Source: Methanobacteriota archaeon (lineage in GTDB: Archaea; Halobacteriota; Methanomicrobia; Methanomicrobiales; Methanospirillaceae). Taken from it: a DNA stretch of 16,646 nucleotides. How positions within the stretch are numbered: the first letter of the stretch is position 1; each line of letters starts with the position of its first letter. The position numbers and the translations under genes were made by a program. The notes below the pieces were generated by a model. That model was not told the origin of the DNA and searched no databases. It saw only the letters and a program-made list of their open reading frames with translations. Positions 7,542 through 14,785 of this stretch are shown here, in pieces. The stretch covers positions 1-16,646 of the forward strand of contig WRER01000002.1 of NCBI GenBank assembly GCA_009779205.1. Direction: 5' to 3'.

Positions 7542-7895
7542 TTACTCTGAATACTCTATTACCAAATCAATGATGCTGTCTATCTCTTCTGTTGTATGTG
7601 CAAATCTATCCTTTCCAAAAATAGCACGAACTTCTTCACGTGATTTTGGTAAAATGTCTGCAATATGATATGCAACGATAGGGGTAACATTATCAACCTC
7701 AGCAAGCCTCAAAACTAATGCAGAAGAACGCTCCGCTGTGCCGGCTGAGATATGGTTTACGTGCTCAATACTCCGTCGGAGCTCGTAACTCATCTCTTTT
7801 CCACGGCTTTGGCGTTCTGACTCAATTGTGTGCAGAATTTCTCGAAGCGCTGGAACTGTGATTGGTTGCTCATCAATAATGCGTCGGATCTTCAT
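7542..7895 (-). CDS. rpoF: DNA-directed RNA polymerase subunit Rpo4 (RpoF, Rpb4 homolog)
   Basis: The 117-aa Rpb4/RpoF homolog pairs with Rpo7 (RpoE) to form the stalk of archaeal RNA polymerase, which helps open-complex formation and RNA binding. The helical HRDC-like pattern is present: PALREILHTIESERQSRGKEMSYELRR early, then NVTPIVAYHIADILPKSREEV and an acidic end. Position between L21e (14 nt upstream) and DUF655 (13 nt downstream) is the conserved archaeal arrangement and strengthens the call. Only a weak ribosome binding site precedes it, so it may depend on coupling to rpl21e translation. Confidence 0.93.
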   Translation of the reverse strand: MKIRRIIDEQPITVPALREILHTIESERQSRGKEMSYELRRSIEHVNHISAGTAERSSALVLRLAEVDNVTPIVAYHIADILPKSREEVRAIFGKDRFAHTTEEIDSIIDLVIEYSE

Positions 7896-7909
7896 GGAAT
7901 CTCAAGACC

Positions 7910-8203
7910 TTAGTAAACCTGTGGACGAAGATGCTGAGGTCGTGAAATGACGATCTTTTCCTTGTTTCCGTCACGGATAGAGACAATCCATGCTCTTCCC
8001 CGCTTTCCCATAACAGTTCCGGTTAACCCATGGAAACGCCTGCTTGGCATTCCTTTTTGAATGCTTGGCTCACAAACAATGTGAACTTTTTGTCCCTCTT
8101 CAAACTGCTGAATAACTCGGGTTACTGGAAGGACGCCTCTGCTTCTCAGATCTTTCTTAAACTTATACCGTGTTTTTTTCCGTGGGCCATTATGATGTGC
8201 CAT
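7910..8203 (-). CDS. rpl21e: 50S ribosomal protein L21e
   Basis: Archaeal/eukaryotic-type large-subunit protein L21e (eL21), 97 aa. The N-terminal [17 protein letters not shown] segment, the [15 protein letters not shown] motif (about residues 50-64) and the C-terminal SRPQHLRPQ end are characteristic, and the protein is strongly basic. GAGGTG lies about 10 nt before ATG 8203, a reasonable Shine-Dalgarno. It follows pus10 by 31 nt and precedes rpoF by 14 nt, matching the widespread pus10-rpl21e-rpoF-DUF655 archaeal block. Confidence 0.97.
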   Translation of the reverse strand: MAHHNGPRKKTRYKFKKDLRSRGVLPVTRVIQQFEEGQKVHIVCEPSIQKGMPSRRFHGLTGTVMGKRGRAWIVSIRDGNKEKIVISRPQHLRPQVY

Positions 8204-8234
8204 TGTACTCTTTCACCTCTTAGTACGATATCGC

Positions 8235-9494
8235 CTACATACCTTCTACATATACAACATCAAGTTCTGTAACTCGTGCCTGTTTCCCAAGGAGATTACT
8301 TAGACTTGGGTTGGTTCGTCCTTCGTCTCCAGAAATCAGTTCTTTAATATACAGACCTGCTTCTCCAAGCACTGAGATCTCATATTCCCGGTTCTTTTTT
8401 CCAAGCAATGTGATCTCGAGTACAGTGCGCTTTCGCACTTTATCTGCTCTTCGATGCGATACTCTCTGTGGGGTGCGCTGATGTATTGTAGCGTTCTGCA
8501 ATTCGTTTAGTGAACGTTGGAGTTCCTCTTCCGAGACAACTCCATCGATATCTACCAGAATCCTGTATCTTTTATGTCCCTTGTGGCTTTTAAGCGTTTC
8601 CACCTCTGAGCGTTGACTGAGACTCAGCTCAGTTATTTGTACTCGCCCAGCTCCTGCTTCATTCACTGCTTTTTCTATTTCTTGCAGATCTACTGTTCGG
8701 ATGAGTGGGTTATGAATCTCTAAAATGAATGGTCTTCCTGTACCCAGCATGAGGGCATCAATATCTTCACGCCCTGCCCCATGTAGCGTTACATGGGTTC
8801 CTTTTGTCATGACAAGGATTGGTGCTCCGATGAGTTCTTCGACGGAGTCAGCATACTGTTTTCCAGTGCCATTGCAAACTTCACATCCCTTTCCCTGACA
8901 ACTTCGGCAGTGCCAGTGTGTTTGAGGAATGCCACGTTCGAGCTTGAGGTATCGTCCTGACAGAAACAGAGAACGAATCTGCACATCAATCCCGTCTGTA
9001 ACAAGATCCACCAGTACGACGACATCAGGTGTCTTGAAATCAACGAGAAGATCACTTCGTTTCGAGACTGCCTTTCCAAACTCTCGATTTATTTCTGATT
9101 TTATCGGTTCTGGGGAGTAAAGTTCAAAATCAGTCCAGAGCATCTCTTCTGCTTCATTCATTAAAGGAGGCGTTCGTGATCCCATGAGGAATGTATGACA
9201 TTCTATGTGTTCTAGTGCATGACATATTTTTTCTGCCCAATTGTCGGCAGTATCAAAGAGATCCCCACAGATCCAACAGTCTTTTGGTGAGCCTTTGTAG
9301 TGTGTGTCATTCACAAGTACTGCATATATGCGAATGGCACGACCGCGTTCGTCATTCGATAGTCCACATGATCGCTTTGCTACGAGTCTTCCAAGACAGT
9401 GATCGCAGATCGGACCATACTGCTCTTCGATCGTTGTAAGCATCACAATCATATCTGGTACATCTGTTTTGTCTGTATTTTGGGTGGATGTCAT
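8235..9494 (-). CDS. pus10: tRNA pseudouridine(54/55) synthase Pus10
   Basis: Archaeal Pus10 converts U55, and in characterised archaeal enzymes also U54, of the tRNA T loop to pseudouridine. An N-terminal THUMP-like accessory region carries zinc-binding CDHC (residues 30-33) and CWIC (73-76). The catalytic domain shows RGIPQTHWHC, the HCRSCQGKGCEVCNGTGK cysteine cluster, the catalytic-Asp segment GREDIDALMLGTGRPF, and EIHNPLIR. The frame is open back to 9563, inside ccdA, but I choose ATG 9494 (419 aa). It lies after the ccdA stop and leads directly into the conserved EEQYGPICDHCLGR region. An Ala tRNA with T54 T55 in this window is a plausible substrate. No clear Shine-Dalgarno. Confidence 0.92.
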   Translation of the reverse strand: MTSTQNTDKTDVPDMIVMLTTIEEQYGPICDHCLGRLVAKRSCGLSNDERGRAIRIYAVLVNDTHYKGSPKDCWICGDLFDTADNWAEKICHALEHIECHTFLMGSRTPPLMNEAEEMLWTDFELYSPEPIKSEINREFGKAVSKRSDLLVDFKTPDVVVLVDLVTDGIDVQIRSLFLSGRYLKLERGIPQTHWHCRSCQGKGCEVCNGTGKQYADSVEELIGAPILVMTKGTHVTLHGAGREDIDALMLGTGRPFILEIHNPLIRTVDLQEIEKAVNEAGAGRVQITELSLSQRSEVETLKSHKGHKRYRILVDIDGVVSEEELQRSLNELQNATIHQRTPQRVSHRRADKVRKRTVLEITLLGKKNREYEISVLGEAGLYIKELISGDEGRTNPSLSNLLGKQARVTELDVVYVEGM

Positions 9495-9531
9495 GATTCT
9501 CTTGAATATTTTGTTGTACTGTTTTTCGCAT

Positions 9532-10215
9532 TTAGAATACCAGCATTTTCGCTCCAAATACAAATATGAGGTAGTACAGGGAGATTATAAGCATGAACAC
9601 CCCTGCAATCGCGGTGATAGGTCTTTTATGTCTGGTAAATACAGAAATAATGCGTTTTCCCATGATATCTGAAACAAATGAGAGCACCAGCAGAGGGATT
9701 GCCATTCCTAGTCCAAAGCAGACAAATGTCACAAAGTTTGTCAGGGCACTCATTGCGGTGAGTGAAAATGCAAATAAGAGCAGAATTGGACCGGGATTAC
9801 AGGGAAGTGCAATCAATCCGAAGAAAGCTCCAAATAAAAATGCGGAAATGCTTGGAGAGGCTGCTGTGGGTGCCGCAATACGAGGGATAAAACGTGAGAG
9901 ATCGATGCCTGCAATCATTGCAATGCTTACAATTATCAATAAAGAGTATACTATCGGGCCAATAATGGCAATCGCAGTGCCTGTTGAGATCTTTAGCAGG
10001 TATACAACAATAAGCCCGAACACAAACATTGCAGCGAGAACTCCTACAGTTACCATAAGTCCGAGGACTCGTGCAGAAATTCGTTTTTCTGGATCTTGAT
10101 TGGCTAAAAATGCAAGATATCCAGGATACAATGGGAGTGCGCAGGCTGAAAGTAATGGTGTACTCAGTCCTGCAATTACAGCTGAGATCCACGTAATAAT
10201 AACTGTTTCAGCCAT
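9532..10215 (-). CDS. ccdA: CcdA-type cytochrome c biogenesis / thiol-disulfide transmembrane electron carrier
   Basis: Membrane protein of 227 aa with about six transmembrane segments, the compact CcdA form of the DsbD central domain. It moves reducing equivalents from cytoplasmic thioredoxin across the membrane to extracytoplasmic thioredoxin-fold partners. Both redox cysteines are in place: SACALPLYPGY (Cys 25, TM1) and ALPCNPGPILLLF (Cys 139, TM4), with the usual adjoining prolines. It lies 32 nt downstream of a tandem set of three exported thioredoxin-like genes, its likely partners. A purine-rich AGGAAAAAAG precedes the ATG and no TTTATC element is present, unlike the trx-like genes, so it is probably co-transcribed with trx-like gene A. 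Haem maturation is not implied by this neighbourhood. Confidence 0.9.
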   Translation of the reverse strand: MAETVIITWISAVIAGLSTPLLSACALPLYPGYLAFLANQDPEKRISARVLGLMVTVGVLAAMFVFGLIVVYLLKISTGTAIAIIGPIVYSLLIIVSIAMIAGIDLSRFIPRIAAPTAASPSISAFLFGAFFGLIALPCNPGPILLLFAFSLTAMSALTNFVTFVCFGLGMAIPLLVLSFVSDIMGKRIISVFTRHKRPITAIAGVFMLIISLYYLIFVFGAKMLVF

Positions 10216-10247
10216 TTTTCTTTCTTTTTTCCTATTTTGTAGTATGT

Positions 10248-10817
10248 TTACAGGTACTCTGATACTGCATTTTTCATTCTTTCTTTTGAGACTACGCCGG
10301 ATCCGATATATGTTGTAGAATCATCTGTTATCACGATTGTTTGGGGGATCCGTAGAGCAATTTCTGTTCCAAATTCCTTTGAGAGAGCTGATGTTAACTC
10401 CTGAGGTGCGACTGCAAATACTCCTTGGTATCCATTTTTTGCAATATGAACTTGAATATCTTTTTCACTTTCCTTTGGATCGATATCAAATGAGATAACA
10501 GTTACTTCTTCGTTTTCTTTTAAGAGCTCTGTTGATTCGCTGAGCTGGCGGCTGCAGGAAGGGCACCAGATCGTAAACAGGTGCAACACAACCGGCCCCT
10601 GGGCTTCTGCGTCAGCAATGGTTTGTGTTTGGCCGATAATATCGGTAAATGTAATGTCTGCCCATTGGTATTTTTGAGGGGTATCGGAGTTTGATAATGC
10701 ATGAGAGGTGATCGTCTCTCCAGCTGCGGATGCCGGAGAAATAAAAAAAAGAATACTTATTATTAAGACAAGTATCCCCATACTTGCCGATTTTTTTTCA
10801 CTCTTTGACCTGCGCAT
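10248..10817 (-). CDS. Exported thioredoxin-like protein A (TlpA/ResA-like), WCPSC active site
   Basis: Thioredoxin-fold protein of 189 aa with an N-terminal hydrophobic segment (residues 14-32) that ends SPASAAGE, a plausible signal-peptidase I site or an uncleaved anchor; there is no lipobox. The active site WCPSC covers residues 84-88, and the cis-proline is in LRIPQTIV (Pro 158). By placement it is the most ccdA-proximal of three paralogs, and it is the most divergent: it lacks the lipobox and the PGKAHI segment shared by the other two. A TTTATC element 24 nt before ATG 10817 supports this start and a leaderless transcript. The likely role is an extracytoplasmic thiol reductant fed by CcdA; the substrate is unknown. 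Confidence 0.88.
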   Translation of the reverse strand: MRRSKSEKKSASMGILVLIISILFFISPASAAGETITSHALSNSDTPQKYQWADITFTDIIGQTQTIADAEAQGPVVLHLFTIWCPSCSRQLSESTELLKENEEVTVISFDIDPKESEKDIQVHIAKNGYQGVFAVAPQELTSALSKEFGTEIALRIPQTIVITDDSTTYIGSGVVSKERMKNAVSEYL

Positions 10818-10841
10818 TCACAACGATATGTTGGTCAGCTA

Positions 10842-10853
10842 GATAAACACGCT
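10842..10853 (-). promoter_or_regulatory. Promoter-like 12-nt repeat before trx-like gene A (copy 1)
   Basis: On the minus strand this reads AGCGTGTTTATC, ending 24 nt before the ATG. An identical 12-mer is found at the same relative place before trx-like gene B. TTTATC could serve as the TATA box with AGCGTG in the BRE region; the spacing implies a start at or next to the ATG. Confidence 0.5.
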
Positions 10854-10855
10854 AC

Positions 10856-11485
10856 CTACGTACCATCCAGTGATGCTTCATTGATCAGTGCAAGTGTTTC
10901 ATAGATTTCGTCAATAACTGCGGATAATCCCTGTGTAGTTCTGACACTGAGACTCGGTCCGAGGTGGAAGATATCATTTCCAACAATGATGATTGTCTGT
11001 GGCATCGTCAATAGTATCGAAGCATCAAAGGTATCGATAAGTCCTTGAATCAGTTCTTTTGGTGCAGCTGCAAAGGTGCCTGCAAATGCATTTTTCTGCA
11101 CATGCTGTGCGATACTCTGCATGCTTTCTCCCTCTTCCACATCTATTGCGATGATGTGAGCTTTCCCAGGAAATTCCTCCAAAAATGCGGTTGATACCTG
11201 AAGTTGCATCGTACATGCCGGGCACCAGATTGCGAAGGTATGGATCACGACAGGAGTACCTGTTTTAGTGTATTCCTGAAGTGTGAATCTCTCGGCTTTT
11301 ATTACATCTGTCATTGGCACAACCAGCCATTCATATCCAGGTTGTGTCAGTGCTTCATCTGTGCCATCTATTGGTACCTCCTGACTTGAAACACATCCGC
11401 CCATGCATGTTGCGGCACATAAAACGAAAAAAAGAGTGACAATGAGGCGTTTTTGCCATTGTCTGTTATACGATTTTCTATTCAT
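10856..11485 (-). CDS. Thioredoxin-like lipoprotein B (TlpA/ResA-like), WCPAC active site
   Basis: Thioredoxin-fold protein of 209 aa. The N terminus has basic residues, a hydrophobic core and the lipobox-like CMGGC (Cys 31), so it is probably a membrane-anchored lipoprotein facing outward. The active site is WCPAC (Cys 88 and 91) and the cis-proline is in TMPQTIII. It shares with protein C the WCPAC centre, the STAFLE motif, PGKAHI and MPQTIII/IPQTIII segments, and the GxxEALTQPGYEW-like linker region is alignable, so B and C look like recent tandem duplicates. The same TTTATC spacing (25 nt to ATG) is present and no Shine-Dalgarno is seen. Partner and substrate are inferred from the adjacent ccdA only. 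Confidence 0.88.
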   Translation of the reverse strand: MNRKSYNRQWQKRLIVTLFFVLCAATCMGGCVSSQEVPIDGTDEALTQPGYEWLVVPMTDVIKAERFTLQEYTKTGTPVVIHTFAIWCPACTMQLQVSTAFLEEFPGKAHIIAIDVEEGESMQSIAQHVQKNAFAGTFAAAPKELIQGLIDTFDASILLTMPQTIIIVGNDIFHLGPSLSVRTTQGLSAVIDEIYETLALINEASLDGT

Positions 11486-11510
11486 GTGAGTACCATATGC
11501 TGTTTAGAAT

Positions 11511-11522
11511 GATAAACACGCT
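11511..11522 (-). promoter_or_regulatory. Promoter-like 12-nt repeat before trx-like gene B (copy 2)
   Basis: Minus-strand AGCGTGTTTATC, identical to the element at 10842-10853, ending 25 nt before ATG 11485. It lies in the 43-nt gap after the stop of trx-like gene C. Confidence 0.5.
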
Positions 11523-11528
11523 TCGTGC

Positions 11529-12095
11529 TTATTTTCCAAGTTGCTGGTATATTGCATCGATACGGCTTGCAATATCTGCAGATCTGATGACGCCAGGGCC
11601 AAGGTACGCAAGATTATCGCCGCTGATAATAATTGTCTGTGGAATACTCATCATTATCTCCTGTCCAAAGAGATCCATCAAACCTTGTACAACTGGCCTC
11701 TCCGCTACCGCAAATATGCCATCATATCCTCTGTTTGCAACAAGGTCCGCAATCATTGCGGGAGTTTCGCTCGAATCGATATCTACTGAGACAATATGTG
11801 CTTTTCCTGGGTAACTCTCTAAAAATGCAGTTGATTCTCCGAGTTGTGCATTGCATGCCGGGCACCATGTTGCAAAGATATGCACCACGGTTGGCGTTCC
11901 TTGTGTCAGCTCACGGAGTGTGAATATCTCGTCTGTAACGACATTGGTCATTTCAGAGTCCATCCATTCATACACTTTTTCATCTGCGTGTGCAGTAGTA
12001 TTATTTTCATTGATGCAGCCGCTGAAACAAACTGCACAGAAGACAAGGAAAATAGCTGCTACAAGATAGATTTTGTGTGCAATAACATTGCTCAT
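11529..12095 (-). CDS. Thioredoxin-like lipoprotein C (TlpA/ResA-like), WCPAC active site
   Basis: First gene of the trx-ccdA run, 188 aa. The N terminus is a lipoprotein signal with lipobox FSGC (Cys 27), followed by a polar Asn/Thr-rich linker and the thioredoxin fold. The active site is WCPAC (Cys 78 and 81) and the cis-proline is in SIPQTIII. Strong resemblance to protein B across the fold marks them as paralogs. ATG 12095 is preceded by no Shine-Dalgarno but by TTTATC 23 nt upstream, favouring this start. It is likely an extracytoplasmic disulfide reductase or thiol carrier reduced by CcdA. Methanomicrobiales are not known for c-type cytochromes, so the target is open. Confidence 0.88.
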   Translation of the reverse strand: MSNVIAHKIYLVAAIFLVFCAVCFSGCINENNTTAHADEKVYEWMDSEMTNVVTDEIFTLRELTQGTPTVVHIFATWCPACNAQLGESTAFLESYPGKAHIVSVDIDSSETPAMIADLVANRGYDGIFAVAERPVVQGLMDLFGQEIMMSIPQTIIISGDNLAYLGPGVIRSADIASRIDAIYQQLGK

Positions 12096-12118
12096 AGCAT
12101 ATATTTTGAGTGTCAGGA

Positions 12119-12124
12119 GATAAA
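12119..12124 (-). promoter_or_regulatory. Candidate TATA element of trx-like gene C
   Basis: TTTATC preceded by a T-rich run on the minus strand, ending 23 nt before ATG 12095. The position equals that of the elements in front of the other two trx-like genes, though the flanking AGCGTG is absent here. Confidence 0.4.
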
Positions 12125-12185
12125 AAAGAATTTGTTATGCAAGAATAGTTTGACCAGAACTCTACAGAAGAAAGAATTGAAATAT

Positions 12186-12332
12186 ATGGTGGTTAGAGAG
12201 ATCATGGAAGCGATGGAATCGGTTGTACGGATGCCGTATTCAGGAAGATATAGAGATAATCTTTCTGAAACGGGACCGTTGCAGCGGAAAATTATTCAGG
12301 CGTTTGGGACTCAGCTGCATAGGTACATGTAG
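12186..12332 (+). CDS. Possible 48-aa small protein, unrecognised
   Basis: Short frame from ATG 12186 to TAG, in the 255-bp gap between two minus-strand genes. The peptide begins MVVREIMEAMESVVRMPY and ends GTQLHRYM, with an ordinary-looking amino acid mix and an amphipathic QRKIIQAF stretch. The frame stays open further upstream but only with non-protein-like sequence. No Shine-Dalgarno or obvious TATA box is seen. It could be a genuine small gene, the C-terminal remnant of a lost gene, or chance. I recognise no family. Confidence 0.35.
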   Translation: MVVREIMEAMESVVRMPYSGRYRDNLSETGPLQRKIIQAFGTQLHRYM

Positions 12333-12350
12333 CCGGATTTCAGGTTGGTA

Positions 12351-12755
12351 TTATTCCAAGAAGATCTCTCCATCATCACGGAGATAGACTTCGATATCTG
12401 CACGAAGAAGCCTGCCACGTACAGAGTCAGGAACTTTGTCTCTCACTTTATTGCAGAGATCAAGAAGATCATATTTGACAGAAATGCCGTGCTCATCTCC
12501 TTTGACAATCACAGACTCTGCAGCTTTGACAAGATCATTGCCCTTCTCAAGAGTGCAAAGGTGAATAGCATCAAGCGTGTTCATGAACTCAAGCGTCTCA
12601 TAGGCACGTTGTATATTTTCATTTGCAGCTTTCTCGATCAGACTGACATTGGCTTTTGTAGTATGCACAATATCCGCAATCTGCTGCTGTGTATATCCCG
12701 CACGACGATATCTGAGAATTTCCTTCTGGCGCTCTGTGAGAGTTCCTGCCTCCAT
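12351..12755 (-). CDS. tfx: Tfx family DNA-binding transcriptional regulator
   Basis: Archaeal HTH regulator of 134 aa. The N-terminal helix-turn-helix (residues about 7-40) reads LTERQKEILRYRRAGYTQQQ then IADIVHTTKANVSLIEK, the pattern of the Tfx family. The C-terminal part contains the acidic/hydrophobic Tfx domain ending EVYLRDDGEIFL. The founding member, in Methanothermobacter, binds near the fmdECB promoter of the molybdenum formylmethanofuran dehydrogenase operon; no such operon is in this window, so its target is unknown. No Shine-Dalgarno precedes the ATG. An inverted repeat covering the presumed promoter just upstream suggests autoregulation. The gene is flanked by non-related genes and looks monocistronic. 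Confidence 0.87.
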   Translation of the reverse strand: MEAGTLTERQKEILRYRRAGYTQQQIADIVHTTKANVSLIEKAANENIQRAYETLEFMNTLDAIHLCTLEKGNDLVKAAESVIVKGDEHGISVKYDLLDLCNKVRDKVPDSVRGRLLRADIEVYLRDDGEIFLE

Positions 12756-12757
12756 AA

Positions 12758-12785
12758 CCTATTATTCACAGTTAACATTAATAGG
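12758..12785 (-). promoter_or_regulatory. Inverted repeat over the tfx promoter, candidate operator
   Basis: Arms CCTATTA (12758-12764) and TAATAGG (12779-12785) are perfect 7-nt inverted repeats separated by 14 nt, giving a 21-nt centre-to-centre distance (two helical turns). On the minus strand the distal arm supplies TATTAA about 22 nt before the tfx ATG, a possible TATA box. The proximal arm ends 2 nt from the start codon. A dimeric repressor binding here would block initiation. Confidence 0.5.
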
Positions 12786-12840
12786 GTTTTCTTTTTATGA
12801 AAAAAGGTTATTACGGGCTCCATTCAAAAATCGCAAAGTA

Positions 12841-12880
12841 CAGAATAAGAAGAAAAGAATTTTCAATGTAAAAACGAAAT
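12841..12880 (-). terminator. T-rich putative terminator of thrS
   Basis: Reading on the minus strand after the thrS stop, this stretch is pyrimidine-rich with TTTTT, TTTTCTTCTT and similar runs and no clear stem. Archaeal polymerases terminate on such oligo-T stretches. Confidence 0.4.
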
Positions 12881-12894
12881 ATATTTAGTATAGA

Positions 12895-14724
12895 TTATAT
12901 ATAACGCGGTTTCTGTGAAAGCCTGACTGGAGTATAAAGTGGTCTGAATGGAACATCCACCAGATCAGAATTAAGTTGATCTTTTAGCGCATCAATTGTC
13001 ATTGTCTCTTTGTGTGGTTTATTCGGTGCAGATTTCTCTCGAATAGTGACGCTGAGCTCACCACTCTCCACCTCATTGTCTCCGATGACGACGGTATATG
13101 GCACCCAGTCCATAGCTGCTTCACGTACCTTTTTGCCAACTGACTCCTCTCTATCATCGAGATCTACTCGAACTGCAGCCATAGCCAGTATATCAGTCAG
13201 GCACAGGGCATACTCAACATGACGCTCAGCTATTGGAATGACACGCACTTGTGTTGGTGAGAGCCAGACTGGAAGATGAGCAACTTCCTGATGAGCAGTG
13301 TTCTCAAGAATAGCACAGAGCACCCGTTCCAGGCTTCCAGTTGGAGAGAAGTGCAGAACTGGAGGATATACCTCTTCGCCATCAAGATGGTACTTGATAC
13401 CGAATCGTTTCGCACTCTCAACATCAATCTGCACTGTTGGATTCTCAATCGGTCTGTTTTGTCCGTCAATCGCCGCAAGATCTATTTTTGCTACCCAGTA
13501 ATGCACTCGATCAGATAGAATCTCGATCAGAATTGGCTTATTTGATTCAGCAACGATCTTTTTGATCCATGTCTCATATTCATTGAAAAAGTCCTGCGTG
13601 CAGCGGAACGCGCCAACCAGTTCTGTGCCGAAATCAACTCCACTCTGCCACCCAATAGCAAGTTGCTCTTCAAAACAGGTAAGAGCTTGGGACATATCCT
13701 TGCACAGTGAGTGCATATCAGGCATGGTAAACGCACGAAGACGTTTCAGGCCAACGACTTCACCTTTCTGTTCATGACGGAAAGAATAGGTTGAGAGCTC
13801 ATACAATTTCAGTGGCAATTGGTTTGGAGAGATGAACATGTTGCGCATCGAGGTGAACATACCAAAGCATGCAGCAAACCGGAGCATCATATCACGGTTT
13901 CCACTCTTAAACCGGTACTGACGCTCTCCAAACTTTGCAGCGTGTTCATATATTGCCTGATCGGAAAGGTCATACATCACAGGTGTTTCAACCGGACTGC
14001 CACCATATGCAAGCACATGCCCCATCACATAATCAGACAACAGATCACGGATCAATTTTCCTTTTGGAAGCCAGCGCAAGTGTCCAACATCACTTACTGG
14101 CTCGTAATCAGCAAGTTCCTTTGAGCGCATGAGGGAGACGTGAATTGGTTCTCCACCAACTGGTGTTGCATTGTTTGTTTCCTTTTTCACAAGACTGCCA
14201 AATGGTGAATCGTCCATAAATGCAGAGACATCATGACGAACACCGTCAGGAGTCATGACAAAATGTGTATGTGTGATCTCTGTCTTTGTGACTGGTGCAG
14301 CATCCTCGCTCGGTTCTATGTTTCGTGAGAGTTCGGAGAGAGGATGACCTTTGCATGAGAGAGTAAACGCCTTATACCATCCAAATGGCGCACGCTGTAC
14401 CTCGTATCCTGCCTCTTTTAATCCGGTTTCAATACCTTTTAATGCTTCAATTGCCACATCCGGGCTGCTTAAGTCATTGCTTAAGTGTGCATATGGGTAC
14501 ACCATGATCCGCTTGGATTCAACTTTGTCAGCAGTTGTTATTATCTCTGCAACAGATTGGTCGATAACATCTAAAAGTCCGTCTGCATCCTGTGCCTCAA
14601 CTGCACAAAATGCAACCAATGCATCATCGAGACGTCCTGAAAGAATGTCAGTCTCTTCTGCAATCTTGGTTTTTTTCTTAGCTTCATACTCGATAAAATC
14701 AGAGTGTATTAAAAGAAGACGCAT
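12895..14724 (-). CDS. thrS: Threonyl-tRNA synthetase, archaeal type with N-terminal editing domain
   Basis: Class II synthetase charging tRNA-Thr, 609 aa, normal for the archaeal form. Residues 1 to about 145 are the archaeal editing domain (fold related to D-aminoacyl-tRNA deacylase), starting [19 protein letters not shown], which hydrolyses Ser-tRNA-Thr. The catalytic core runs from about 200 to 480, with motif 2 around [12 protein letters not shown] (312-323) and motif 3 [12 protein letters not shown] (463-474). Cys 286, His 338 and His 458 are candidate zinc ligands. The C-terminal anticodon-binding domain starts near [19 protein letters not shown] box 26 nt before ATG 14724 supports the start; a GGAG also lies about 10 nt upstream. 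The gene appears to be transcribed alone. Confidence 0.97.
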   Translation of the reverse strand: MRLLLIHSDFIEYEAKKKTKIAEETDILSGRLDDALVAFCAVEAQDADGLLDVIDQSVAEIITTADKVESKRIMVYPYAHLSNDLSSPDVAIEALKGIETGLKEAGYEVQRAPFGWYKAFTLSCKGHPLSELSRNIEPSEDAAPVTKTEITHTHFVMTPDGVRHDVSAFMDDSPFGSLVKKETNNATPVGGEPIHVSLMRSKELADYEPVSDVGHLRWLPKGKLIRDLLSDYVMGHVLAYGGSPVETPVMYDLSDQAIYEHAAKFGERQYRFKSGNRDMMLRFAACFGMFTSMRNMFISPNQLPLKLYELSTYSFRHEQKGEVVGLKRLRAFTMPDMHSLCKDMSQALTCFEEQLAIGWQSGVDFGTELVGAFRCTQDFFNEYETWIKKIVAESNKPILIEILSDRVHYWVAKIDLAAIDGQNRPIENPTVQIDVESAKRFGIKYHLDGEEVYPPVLHFSPTGSLERVLCAILENTAHQEVAHLPVWLSPTQVRVIPIAERHVEYALCLTDILAMAAVRVDLDDREESVGKKVREAAMDWVPYTVVIGDNEVESGELSVTIREKSAPNKPHKETMTIDALKDQLNSDLVDVPFRPLYTPVRLSQKPRYI

Positions 14725-14750
14725 ATTGGGGATGCTCCAGTAATATCCAC

Positions 14751-14766
14751 ATATATTTCCTTTTCA
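14751..14766 (-). promoter_or_regulatory. BRE/TATA promoter of thrS
   Basis: Minus-strand sequence TGAAAAGGAAATATAT combines a purine-rich BRE-like part with AAATATAT. It ends 26 nt before the thrS ATG, giving a leaderless or very short leader. It is the best-looking archaeal promoter in the window. Confidence 0.6.
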
Positions 14767-14785
14767 TTTGTTAATAAGTATGACC

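Noticed and set aside
9495..9563. Upstream extension of the pus10 frame to ATG 9563
   Set aside because: It would overlap the ccdA 3' end and add residues without family resemblance; ATG 9494 is kept.
9593..10099. 168-codon plus-strand frame opposite ccdA
   Set aside because: Antisense shadow; the minus-strand CcdA frame has conserved redox cysteines and transmembrane pattern.
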